Assembly: GCA_019309245.1 (NCBI GenBank)
Contig: JAFDGP010000117.1
Span: 1,037 to 13,044 of the forward strand
DNA from: Deltaproteobacteria bacterium
GTDB lineage: Bacteria > Desulfobacterota > Desulfobacteria > Desulfobacterales > C00003060
Direction: 5' to 3'
DNA length: 12,008 bases
Below are positions 1 through 6,216 of this stretch, piece by piece. The notes under the pieces were generated by a model. That model was given only the letters and a program-made list of their open reading frames with translations. It did not search any database and was not told where the DNA came from. Made by a program: the position numbers and the translations under genes. Position 1 is the first letter of the stretch, and every line of letters begins with the position of its first letter.

Positions 1-97
1 CATGACGTCAGGTCCTGGCATTACATGTTCCCAAATTCCTTGTACTTGCCAGCAGCGGCATTGTCAACCAGCCATCATGCCCCGGATCCACCGGTTG

Positions 98-188
98 CCG
101 AGTTTGCCTTAAGATGCGAGGCGGTGGGCGTGCCGATGTACTGTTGACCTTCAAGCGCCCACCAACAAAGCAGATCCGGTAAACTCGG
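98..188. repeat. Nested inverted repeats in the left gene-free stretch
   Basis: Positions 98-108 (CCGAGTTTGCC) are mirrored at 178-188 (GGTAAACTCGG) with one mismatch. Inside this pair, 123-130 (GGTGGGCG) is perfectly complementary to 156-163 (CGCCCACC). The arrangement could fold as one long hairpin with an internal loop. A further 9-base perfect pair, 170-178 with 223-231, would compete with the outer stem. I see no credible coding sequence in 1-287. A structured RNA or a decayed repeat element is possible, but only the pairing itself is seen. Confidence 0.4.
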
Positions 189-200
189 CATCCCCGAAGG

Positions 201-322
201 GCCAAAAAAACGAAAATCAAAACGGATCTGCCCACGCTAAAGCCAAGTGAAGGGTTTCAACCAGCGTTTTTGTTCAACACGCTGCAGTCATGCCATAAGA
301 GTCCGATCTTCGTTTTTTTGGC
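201..322. repeat. 18-base inverted repeat spanning the radical SAM gene end
   Basis: Positions 201-218 (GCCAAAAAAACGAAAATC) match the reverse complement of 305-322 at 17 of 18 bases. The arms are separated by 86 bases. The right arm lies inside the last codons of the radical SAM gene and the left arm lies beyond its stop. The distance is too long for a normal intrinsic terminator. The arms may be two inverted copies of a short element. Confidence 0.45.
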
Positions 323-1637
323 GGTGGATTTGGGATGCGGGTGGCGTGAAAAAGTCTTCTTTCGGGGGATTAAAATATCCGAACTTGACCCACGGGCATG
401 CCTGACGCACAGTTTCCAAAAGCACCTTCATGCCCACGAGCCTGTCGTTTGTTTGCCCACACCCCATGATCTTCCCGTAGCGCACGGGATCAAAATTCAG
501 GTTCCGCCACTGGATCATGTGAACCCGATGGGCATCCAGAAAAGCGAGCAGGGCTGTCATCTCAGCCGCAGTGTCCGTAAAGCCGGGCATGCTGAGGTAA
601 TTGATGGAAACGAATTTGCCTTTTGCCAGCGCCAGATCAATGCTTTGTACCACATCCTCAAAGTGGTATCCCTTGGGCCGGTAATAGGCCTCATAGAATG
701 GTTTTCTGATGCTGTTCAGACTCACACGGATACTGTCCAGACCAGCTTCCATGAGCCGATCCAGGACCCCGGGCAGGCTTGCATTGGTATTCATGTGAAT
801 GGTCCCACGGCTCACTGCAGCCCGGATGCGTCGAATGGCCGGCTCGATCACCGCAGCGGCAAGAAGGGGTTCGCCTTCACAACCCTGCCCGAAGCTCACT
901 ATCGCGCGCCTGCGGACCCGGTTGATATGATGGACGGCCACCCGGGCGATCTCCTCGGCGCTGGGCGTAAAGCGGATCCGTTCCTGGCTACTGGGGATAC
1001 CCTCATCCTGTTGGCCGGACAGGCACCCACAACACCGGGCGTTGCAGGAAATCGAGGTAGGCAGAGGGGCCTCGCAACGGCCCAGAAAAAAATTTTTGGC
1101 CGCCGGGCACCCATAGGTCAGTGCGCATCGCTCCAGGTGGGCCCTGAGCCGGTTTTCGGGCATTTGGTGCCGCAGGTCGCCCACCCCGGCCTTGATTTTT
1201 TCAACGGGCATCAGCCGCAGGTCCTGCCGTCTGTGCGCGTCCACCCGGATAGCGGCCACCCGCCCCCTGCCCCGGTGCCAGCCCACGGCCGCATAGGAAA
1301 ACAGGGGCAACGGCCGCGCTTCGGCAGACTCCACATAGGCACAGGTAAGCGTGGTCGTATAACCCGGCGCAGTAAATGACGCCACTGGAAAGACCGGCTC
1401 GTCAGCATCATGGGGATCGGTAAAGAGGGTTTCCAGCCGCCCTGTGTCAAGATTGAACAAAACAGGGCGCCGGTCGGGCAAGAAGAAATACTCGCTGCCG
1501 AAAGGCATGTTGATGGTCCGGTCCGCCCGCAGGGGAAAACACTGCGCACCGGCCATGCCCGCGGCGGCATAACCGTCCAGTTCGAAAAACTCTCCCTTTG
1601 AATTGGCGACCAGGGCCTTGACGAAACGCGGGGTCAT
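288..1637 (-). CDS. Divergent radical SAM protein
   Basis: A 449-residue protein with a radical SAM core in its second half. The CxxxCxxC motif that binds the 4Fe-4S cluster is at C198, C202 and C205 (SCNARCCGC). It is followed by a GQGCEGEP stretch (about 250-257), in the place of the family's glycine-rich SAM-binding motif, and by HMNTNAS and IRVSLNS strands typical of the TIM barrel. Residues 1-165 are an N-terminal region I do not recognise. Three cysteines just before the core (C171, C177, C188) could help bind a second cluster, but this is inference. The ATG start has an AGGGAG about 11 bases upstream, which is a little far. It is the last gene of a probable operon, 60 bases after a tiny Cys-containing gene. 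The substrate is unknown; it is not obviously an anaerobic sulfatase-maturating enzyme or a MoaA. Confidence 0.85.
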   Translation of the reverse strand: MTPRFVKALVANSKGEFFELDGYAAAGMAGAQCFPLRADRTINMPFGSEYFFLPDRRPVLFNLDTGRLETLFTDPHDADEPVFPVASFTAPGYTTTLTCAYVESAEARPLPLFSYAAVGWHRGRGRVAAIRVDAHRRQDLRLMPVEKIKAGVGDLRHQMPENRLRAHLERCALTYGCPAAKNFFLGRCEAPLPTSISCNARCCGCLSGQQDEGIPSSQERIRFTPSAEEIARVAVHHINRVRRRAIVSFGQGCEGEPLLAAAVIEPAIRRIRAAVSRGTIHMNTNASLPGVLDRLMEAGLDSIRVSLNSIRKPFYEAYYRPKGYHFEDVVQSIDLALAKGKFVSINYLSMPGFTDTAAEMTALLAFLDAHRVHMIQWRNLNFDPVRYGKIMGCGQTNDRLVGMKVLLETVRQACPWVKFGYFNPPKEDFFTPPASQIHRQKNEDRTLMA

Positions 1638-1697
1638 GCAGAACCGACTCCCTGAGGCACCCGGCAGGCCCTCAAAAGACCGCCGGCGGCTCCGGAT

Positions 1698-1901
1698 TCA
1701 CCCGGACCGCCCATCATCACAAGGGTCGTCCTCGTCTGCGGCCCTGGCATGTTCGGCACTCGGTGCGGTGGTACAAGCAGAAAGCGGCTCTACGGCCTTG
1801 ATCGGCGCCCCGCAGCATCCGGAAAGCGCCGGAGGCTCGGCCCCCTGTGCCTGCACTTCCCGACCACACGCCTCACATTGATAGATCAAATTTCCGGTCA
1901 T
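1698..1901 (-). CDS. Tiny Cys-containing, zinc-ribbon-like protein
   Basis: A 67-residue protein starting MTGNLIYQCEACGREV. Cysteines at 9 and 12 (CEAC) and 29-30 (SGCCGAP) resemble the two knuckles of a short zinc ribbon. Residues 43-67 are an acidic, probably disordered tail with one further Cys at 61. The frame is open further upstream, but the ATG at 1901 has a strong AGGAGG eight bases before it, which decides the start. It lies between the HEPN-like gene and the radical SAM gene in the same direction. Similar small ribbons occur as unnamed proteins in anaerobes. Metal binding is inferred from the cysteine spacing only. Confidence 0.7.
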   Translation of the reverse strand: MTGNLIYQCEACGREVQAQGAEPPALSGCCGAPIKAVEPLSACTTAPSAEHARAADEDDPCDDGRSG

Positions 1902-2004
1902 GGGATTGTCCTCCTGAGCTCTGCCTAACGTTGCAAAAGTCGAGCAGGCCGCGCCCACGGCCCACATCTCCCGTGCGTGGGAATAGTGGATCACTGAAAG
2001 GATC

Positions 2005-2436
2005 TCAGCCCGAAAGCCCCAGGTCCTCCTGAAGAGCAATGTTTAAGGCCATGGCCTCCTTGCAAAATGCCTTCATCTCCTCATCCAGGTGTTCCATGCT
2101 CGCAAAATCATAAAAGAGCCGGTGCATCATCTTGTTTCGCCTGGCGTTCAGCGCGAGCAACCGTTCACCCAGCCCGTTATTGGGCCGGATCATATCATAA
2201 TGCAACACAAGTCGCCAGAAGCTGGTCTCGGTGTCCGCACATTTTTCTAAGACATCCGCCCGGATCCCATGGGCCTTTCCAAAGACCTTGATAGCGATTC
2301 GAAGCAAGCCTTCAACGGTTTGGAAAATGATGACCGAGGCCTCAAAAAAACGCTGCTGTGCTGCCGCATCCACGGCGGTCTTCACCAGGGCCTTAATCAT
2401 CTGCTGATCCGCCAGCGGTTTTTCTCGTTTCCCCAT
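2005..2436 (-). CDS. Small helical protein with HEPN-like R-x4-H motif
   Basis: A 143-residue, apparently all-helical protein. Residues 28-52 form an amphipathic helix, and residues 99-106 carry RRNKMMHR, where R100 and H105 match the R-(N/D/H)-x3-5-H signature of HEPN domains. HEPN proteins are often RNases in toxin-antitoxin or defence systems, or binding domains without activity. Here no MNT nucleotidyltransferase or other antitoxin gene is adjacent, so a toxin role is not supported by context. The ATG follows a GGGGAGGGG stretch a few bases upstream. It lies 37 bases after the LysE-type gene and 103 bases before the tiny Cys protein. The gene call is firm; the HEPN assignment rests on the motif and helix pattern only. 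Confidence 0.75.
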   Translation of the reverse strand: MGKREKPLADQQMIKALVKTAVDAAAQQRFFEASVIIFQTVEGLLRIAIKVFGKAHGIRADVLEKCADTETSFWRLVLHYDMIRPNNGLGERLLALNARRNKMMHRLFYDFASMEHLDEEMKAFCKEAMALNIALQEDLGLSG

Positions 2437-2473
2437 GATCCCCTCCCCCCTTGACAGCCATGCGCCGAGACAC

Positions 2474-3085
2474 TTACCTCAACAAAGACAAGGCGTTTGC
2501 GAAAAGCATCAAGGCGAAAAACACGAGCAGGACTGCCAACAATCGCATGGCAACCACATAGGCCCTGCTCGTGAGAAACCCACGGGATTTTCCTACAACC
2601 CACGCCAGGGTCACCTTGGACCCCACCAGCAAACCATAAAAAGACATGACAAAGGCCACTCCGGAGCCTGCGGCCCCGCCCTGAACCACAAACGGAGCCC
2701 CCACGGTGATCCAGAACAGATAGGGATGGGGATTCAAGGCGTTGATCAGGGCCCCTTTTGTAAAAGAATGCGCCGCGCCCTGCCCTGATCCCGCGTCCCC
2801 GGGACGCGCTGAGAAACCCTCATAGGCCATATACAGCACATACAGGCCCCCCAACAATGACACAATCCCGAGCAGCGGCTCCATCCGGCTGAGTTCGCTC
2901 ACCACAAACAACGACACGCCAATGATGGGCACATCGGTGATCAACGGGGCCGCGGCCACCTTCATGCCCTCCTTAACGCTGTATTTGAGTGTCTGTGAAA
3001 TCACCAGGGCGAGCAAGGGGCCGGGCACAATGCCGGCCGAGAGACCCAGGACGGCGCCGGCCGTCAATGAAGCGACCACCCGCAC
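2474..3085 (-). CDS. LysE/RhtB-type exporter
   Basis: A 203-residue inner-membrane protein with about six hydrophobic segments. It has the LysE family pattern near the N-terminus: GIVPGPLLALVISQTLKY at about 18-35, followed by conserved Gly/Asp positions up to D51 in the second helix. Members export amino acids or small metabolites by proton exchange; the substrate cannot be read from sequence. The start is GTG at 3085, chosen because AGGAGG sits six bases upstream; the nearby ATG at 3090 is out of frame. It is the first gene of the minus-strand cluster that continues with the HEPN-like, Cys-protein and radical SAM genes. Length matches the family. Confidence 0.88.
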   Translation of the reverse strand: MRVVASLTAGAVLGLSAGIVPGPLLALVISQTLKYSVKEGMKVAAAPLITDVPIIGVSLFVVSELSRMEPLLGIVSLLGGLYVLYMAYEGFSARPGDAGSGQGAAHSFTKGALINALNPHPYLFWITVGAPFVVQGGAAGSGVAFVMSFYGLLVGSKVTLAWVVGKSRGFLTSRAYVVAMRLLAVLLVFFALMLFANALSLLR

Positions 3086-3295
3086 GGCATTCCTCCTGGT
3101 TCACGCCCCCCGGCATGGATGCCATGGTGTCGATGCAACATGAGAGTAGGCGCAGACCCGTTTGTACCCATCGGGAAATTGCGATCTAAAAAGGGGTTCT
3201 GTGTTTACAGCTTTCAGCAAAAGAAAAAACGACCTGACAACCGGCAAGCCCGTCCGGAACATCCTAATTTATGGACCGGCACAGGCTGTTTGACA

Positions 3296-3544
3296 TCAAT
3301 CGAATTGGGCCCGGCAGTTGGGGCAGGTTTTCGTCCGCTTGCCCGCAATCGGTGAACCACACTGTCCACAATACCATGTGGTGGACATCCTGGCACCGAT
3401 AAAGACCAGGACCAACATCGCGATTGTGCCGGCAATCGACCCAATAGGCCCGATCAGGGCGCCGACAAAAGGCAGGGGCAAACCCAACACCTGGAGGGCG
3501 CATCCTTTGCTAAAGGTCCGGGTCTTTTTGATTCTTGTTGCCAT
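3296..3544 (-). CDS. Membrane-anchored zinc-ribbon protein
   Basis: An 82-residue protein with a basic N-terminus (MATRIKKTR), a hydrophobic region at about 15-52 rich in Gly and Pro that may form two membrane segments, and a C-terminal zinc ribbon with CGQC (C59, C62) and CPNC (C74, C77). The ribbon would face the cytoplasm if there are two membrane passes. The start is uncertain. The ATG at 3544 lacks a good Shine-Dalgarno sequence, and the frame extends to a GTG at 3622, which would add 26 low-complexity residues and include a GC-rich palindrome. I prefer 3544 because the conserved-looking part begins there. Function is unknown; such proteins are common unnamed members of zinc-ribbon families. 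Confidence 0.7.
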   Translation of the reverse strand: MATRIKKTRTFSKGCALQVLGLPLPFVGALIGPIGSIAGTIAMLVLVFIGARMSTTWYCGQCGSPIAGKRTKTCPNCRAQFD

Positions 3545-3561
3545 GGATGATGAATCGGGAG

Positions 3562-3575
3562 CGCCTCCGGAGGCG
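3562..3575. repeat. GC-rich perfect palindrome upstream of the zinc-ribbon gene
   Basis: CGCCTCCGGAGGCG is a perfect 14-base palindrome. It extends to GAATCG / CGATTC flanks (3552-3579) if a 6-base bulge is allowed. It lies between rpsU and the preferred ATG of the zinc-ribbon gene. No T run follows on either strand, so it is not a standard terminator. Confidence 0.4.
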
Positions 3576-3657
3576 ATTCCGAGGGTTCGTCCCGTGGAAC
3601 TTTCGGCCGCCGGCCCGGCCACGGTGAGGGTGTGCCCGACGGTCGCACTCGGGGCGG

Positions 3658-3879
3658 CTAGTAACGACCACGCCTGGCGTTTTTAAATTGCTTCGTACGT
3701 TGCCTTCTCTCGCTTTCTCGACGTTTCCGGCGTCGACATTCGCTGGGCTTTTCGTAACTTCTCTTGGCTTTGAGCCGCAGGAAAACCCCGTCTTTCTGCA
3801 GTTTACGCTTCAGGACCTTCATGGCCTTCTCGAGATCGTTTCCCACCACTTTGACCTCGAGGCTACTAAATTCCTTCAA
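3658..3879 (-). CDS. rpsU: Small ribosomal subunit protein bS21
   Basis: bS21 sits on the platform of the 30S subunit near the anti-Shine-Dalgarno end of 16S rRNA and helps initiate translation. Family features are clear: LEVKVVGNDLEKAMKVLKR at the N-terminus, LKAKRSYEKPSECRRRKRRE in the middle, and a very basic tail ending in ARRGRY. The start is TTG at 3879, giving 73 residues. It is preceded by AAAGGGGAG with about six bases of spacing, and no ATG or GTG lies at a suitable place. An in-frame ATG at 3963 exists, but it lies in the loop of an intrinsic terminator and would add 28 unrelated residues. CTC occupies the codon where homologues often have the initiating Met before EVKV. A 9-bp hairpin sits directly upstream of the ribosome-binding site. 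Confidence 0.92.
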   Translation of the reverse strand: MKEFSSLEVKVVGNDLEKAMKVLKRKLQKDGVFLRLKAKRSYEKPSECRRRKRRESERRQRTKQFKNARRGRY

Positions 3880-3897
3880 ATTGCTCTCCCCTTTCTC

Positions 3898-3924
3898 GAC
3901 CAGCCGAAATGTTGCCGGTTGGTC
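3898..3924 (-). promoter_or_regulatory. Hairpin in the rpsU leader
   Basis: On the minus strand GACCAACCG (3924-3916) pairs with CGGCTGGTC (3906-3898) through nine positions, one of them a G-U wobble, with a 9-base loop. The stem ends just before the AAAGGGGAG ribosome-binding site of rpsU. Ribosomal protein leaders often carry such structures for autogenous control. This role is inference; the pairing is seen. Confidence 0.45.
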
Positions 3925-3937
3925 CCCGAATTCCGTA

Positions 3938-3975
3938 CAAAAAAAGGCATCTCGCCTCAGCATGACGAGACGCCT
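3938..3975 (-). terminator. Intrinsic terminator between the B12 radical SAM gene and rpsU
   Basis: On the minus strand AGGCGTCTCG (3975-3966) pairs with CGAGATGCCT (3954-3945), ten positions with one G-U wobble, and is followed at once by a run of seven T (3945-3939). It lies 75 bases after the stop of the radical SAM gene and 59 bases before the rpsU start. It should end the upstream transcript, or act as an attenuator if rpsU is read from the same promoter. Confidence 0.85.
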
Positions 3976-4050
3976 CAGGTATTACAGCCGTGTTAACCTG
4001 TGCTTGGTTTCCGCCTTCAGCCACAGGATTTTCCAATATTTTTAAATAGG

Positions 4051-5400
4051 CTACCTTAAAGACTGCTCGCTGTCAACACCTGAATCCGGCGAGGCCGCCG
4101 CCAGACGCTTGAGCCGGGAAATCCATTCCCAGGAAAACGGGCTTTTCCGACATGGAAAGATCGAGTTGTTGTGAAAAATCGGATCTGAGGCGAGATCATA
4201 GCGTGAGGATTCCACGGCCACAGGCCACAGGGCCGTGCCCGGGATAGGTGAGTATTGGGCCAACACCGGCTTGACCCCGGCGGCCTTGACCACCTGGATG
4301 GAGGTTTCGAGTTCCTTTTCGTCCTGGCCCGGCAGCCCGCAAAGCAGGTATGCCCCCACGGAATGCCCGGAAAATCCGGCAGCCTTCAGGATGCTGACGG
4401 CCCGCTCGAATTCTTCCGGGCCCACCTTGAGATCCGGACCGGCTTTGGGAGAAAGGCGGACCGTTTCGAGGAAAAGCAATCCCGCCACCCGTGAGGTCAA
4501 AAACCGGATGTGCACAGCGTTCGGCGTGTGAAACCGGACCCGGACGTTTGCGCGGATGATGCCTTCAAGGATGGGTACAATATGATTGTCGGCGTCGTAC
4601 AACAGTGCATCGTCATAAAACGCCACGTCCCGGACACCATAGGCCTCGTGCCAGTAGACGATTTCGTTGACCACGTGCTCGGCGGATCTGCGCACCCATC
4701 CCGGAAAAAGGAGGCCCGACGCGCAGTATGGGCATCGGAAGGGACACCCCCGGCTGGTCAAAATGGGCACGTAAGGCAGGGCATGTTGAAGATCGAAACA
4801 GGGATAGGGAAATGTGTCCAGGTCTTCGGGGTTCCATCCGGCATCCGCCGAAAAGCCGGTCAGGCGGCCGATGAGATCCACGGCAAGGGCGTCGTCTGTG
4901 CCTGTGACCACGTGGTCCACCCCGGCGTGCCGGATCGCGTGTTCCCGGCAAAGGCCCGCATAAATGCCCCCCAGCACGATGGGAACCCCGGGAAGCATGT
5001 CGGCGACCACATTGATCGTTGCCAAAACCCCGGGATACCAGTATGTCATCAGGGAAGTCACCAGGACCACATCCGGGCGCGGACACCCGGCCAGGGCCTC
5101 TCGCACCAGGGCCTCGGGCAAGCCGTAGCGGCTGTAGCGGCGCGGCACATCGCCCAGCCCTTCGGGTTTTGGGATTGGTGTCTTGAGGTAATGACCGGTC
5201 CCGAATCGGCCGGATCTTGAGGACTTGTTCAGCTTCGGGTGAAAACGGTCCAGGCAATCAATGAAGGAGATCTTGTATCCCAGCTTTCTCAGGATGGCCC
5301 CGAGGCTCAAAAGCCCCAGGGGCCGCGCCCAGAAATCATACGCTGCAAAATCGTCTATCCACGGATTGATCAACAGCAGATGTGGAACATCTTGATGCAT
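4051..5400 (-). CDS. B12-binding-domain radical SAM protein
   Basis: A 449-residue protein from the ATG at 5400. Residues 5-170 look like a cobalamin-binding Rossmann-type domain of the family placed in front of radical SAM cores (LLLINPWIDDFAAYDFWARP, then VLVTSLMTYWYPG and IVLGGIYAGL). The radical SAM core follows, with CxxxCxxC at C219, C223 and C226 (SRGCPFRCPYCASG), then DVAFYDDALLYD and LLCGLPGQDEKELETS. Such proteins perform methyl transfers or ring rearrangements on unknown substrates. The usual GLES-type strand reads LLFLETVRLSPKAGPDLK, a variant. An upstream TTG at 5451 would add 17 residues; neither start has a convincing Shine-Dalgarno sequence. The gene is followed by an intrinsic terminator and appears to be transcribed alone. 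Confidence 0.87.
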   Translation of the reverse strand: MHQDVPHLLLINPWIDDFAAYDFWARPLGLLSLGAILRKLGYKISFIDCLDRFHPKLNKSSRSGRFGTGHYLKTPIPKPEGLGDVPRRYSRYGLPEALVREALAGCPRPDVVLVTSLMTYWYPGVLATINVVADMLPGVPIVLGGIYAGLCREHAIRHAGVDHVVTGTDDALAVDLIGRLTGFSADAGWNPEDLDTFPYPCFDLQHALPYVPILTSRGCPFRCPYCASGLLFPGWVRRSAEHVVNEIVYWHEAYGVRDVAFYDDALLYDADNHIVPILEGIIRANVRVRFHTPNAVHIRFLTSRVAGLLFLETVRLSPKAGPDLKVGPEEFERAVSILKAAGFSGHSVGAYLLCGLPGQDEKELETSIQVVKAAGVKPVLAQYSPIPGTALWPVAVESSRYDLASDPIFHNNSIFPCRKSPFSWEWISRLKRLAAASPDSGVDSEQSLR

Positions 5401-5472
5401 GACACATTCATGTATGAAAGAAATTCTGACATTAAAGATCTTAATTTGCAAGCCGGACGAGCCGGAAAAAAT

Positions 5473-5500
5473 TTATCACGTGATGTTTTCAAGGCGTCAA
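5473..5500 (-). promoter_or_regulatory. Possible promoter for the B12 radical SAM gene
   Basis: On the minus strand TTGACG (5500-5495) and TGATAA (5478-5473) are separated by 16 bases, a fair sigma-70 match. The -10 region overlaps a perfect palindrome ATCACGTGAT (5475-5484), which could be an operator. Predicted only. Confidence 0.35.
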
Positions 5501-5534
5501 GCCGCAAAACACGTGCTGTTCTCAAGCCCGAAGG

Positions 5535-5588
5535 ACGAAAACACGAAAACCTCAATTTCTTTTATTTCGTGCTTTCGTGCTTTCGTGA
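5535..5588. repeat. TTTCGTGC octamer repeat with inverted arm
   Basis: TTTCGTG occurs three times at exact 8-base spacing (5565, 5573, 5581). The first two copies are mirrored upstream by ACGAAAACACGAAA (5535-5548), 13 of 14 bases complementary to 5565-5578. It lies in the gap before the LOG-like gene. Repeats of ACGAAA/TTTCGT type occur between genes in related genomes, so I read it as a dispersed repeat, on recall rather than a search. Confidence 0.5.
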
Positions 5589-5704
5589 TTATCTTTTAAA
5601 GTTTTTTGTCCCAAAACACGCGTATTGTTTTTAATGCGTGTGCCGCGATTCAAATTGAGTTTCTTAAAAGGGTGAACCAAGACCGAAGGCAGGAGGCTAC
5701 TTAA

Positions 5705-6160
5705 ATGCACAGGATCGGAGTCATCGGAGCCGGGCGTTGTGATGCCCGGATCTATGAGCAGGCGAGAGCGGTCGGCAAAGGCATCGCACTGGCAGGCAAT
5801 GTCCTGGTCTGTGGGGGGCTGGGCGGGGTCATGGAGGGCGCCTGCCGAGGGGCAAAAGAGTCCGGGGGCATCACCGTGGGCATCTTGCCGGGATCGGACA
5901 AGGCCGCGGCCAACCCGTTTGTGACTATACCGATCGTAACTGCCCTGGGTCACGCCCGAAACATCCTGATCGTGCACAGCTCAGACCTTGTGGTGGCGAT
6001 TTCGGGTGGATACGGAACCTTGTCTGAGATCAGCATCGCGCTCAAGGTCGGGGTGCCGGTCATCGGGCTTGATACGTGGCCAAACCTGGAAGGTGTCAGA
6101 TACGTATCCACGCCGGCGCAAGCCCTGGATGAAATGGCATCGGTCTTGACACAACGCTGA
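5705..6160 (+). CDS. LOG-like / TIGR00725 family nucleotide-binding protein
   Basis: A 151-residue Rossmann-fold protein of the SLOG/LOG superfamily. It begins with the RIGVIGAG strand-loop, has GGLGGVMEGACRGA (37-50), GHARN (82-86), and SGGYGTLSEI (100-109), the family's P-G-G-x-G-T-x-x-E signature with Ser in place of Pro. LOG enzymes release cytokinin bases from ribotides, and relatives bind nucleotides or molybdenum cofactor. This shorter branch (TIGR00725) has no settled function, so I give no symbol. The ATG has a perfect AGGAGG eight bases upstream. It is the only complete plus-strand gene, convergent with fabF, whose stop lies 56 bases further on. Length is normal for the branch. Confidence 0.87.
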   Translation: MHRIGVIGAGRCDARIYEQARAVGKGIALAGNVLVCGGLGGVMEGACRGAKESGGITVGILPGSDKAAANPFVTIPIVTALGHARNILIVHSSDLVVAISGGYGTLSEISIALKVGVPVIGLDTWPNLEGVRYVSTPAQALDEMASVLTQR

Positions 6161-6216
6161 GCAGAGGAGATTGCCTCCGAATGAAATCTTGGGCGTCAGG
6201 GCTGACGGTCCAAACA

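Noticed and set aside
8..235. 75-codon open frame on the minus strand
   Set aside because: No recognisable domain, no ribosome-binding site that I can defend, and it runs across the inverted repeats.
270..1379. 369-codon open frame on the plus strand
   Set aside because: It is antisense to the radical SAM gene, whose CxxxCxxC motif and barrel strands are clear, and its product has no recognisable pattern.
1954..1981. CCCACG/CGTGGG hairpin upstream of the tiny Cys protein
   Set aside because: Only six outer pairs around a 16-base loop; such pairings arise by chance in GC-rich DNA.
3220..3295. Terminator after the zinc-ribbon gene
   Set aside because: A T-rich run exists on the minus strand (3221-3231), but the stem before it pairs poorly.
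4510..5257. Open frames on both strands across the B12 radical SAM gene
   Set aside because: They are shadow frames of a gene with clear family motifs.
5552..5977. 141-codon open frame on the minus strand
   Set aside because: Mostly antisense to the LOG-like gene; its tail is simply the translated octamer repeat region.
6194..6207. CGTCA-GGGC-TGACG stem between the LOG-like gene and fabF as a bidirectional terminator
   Set aside because: The stem has only five pairs and no T run on either strand.
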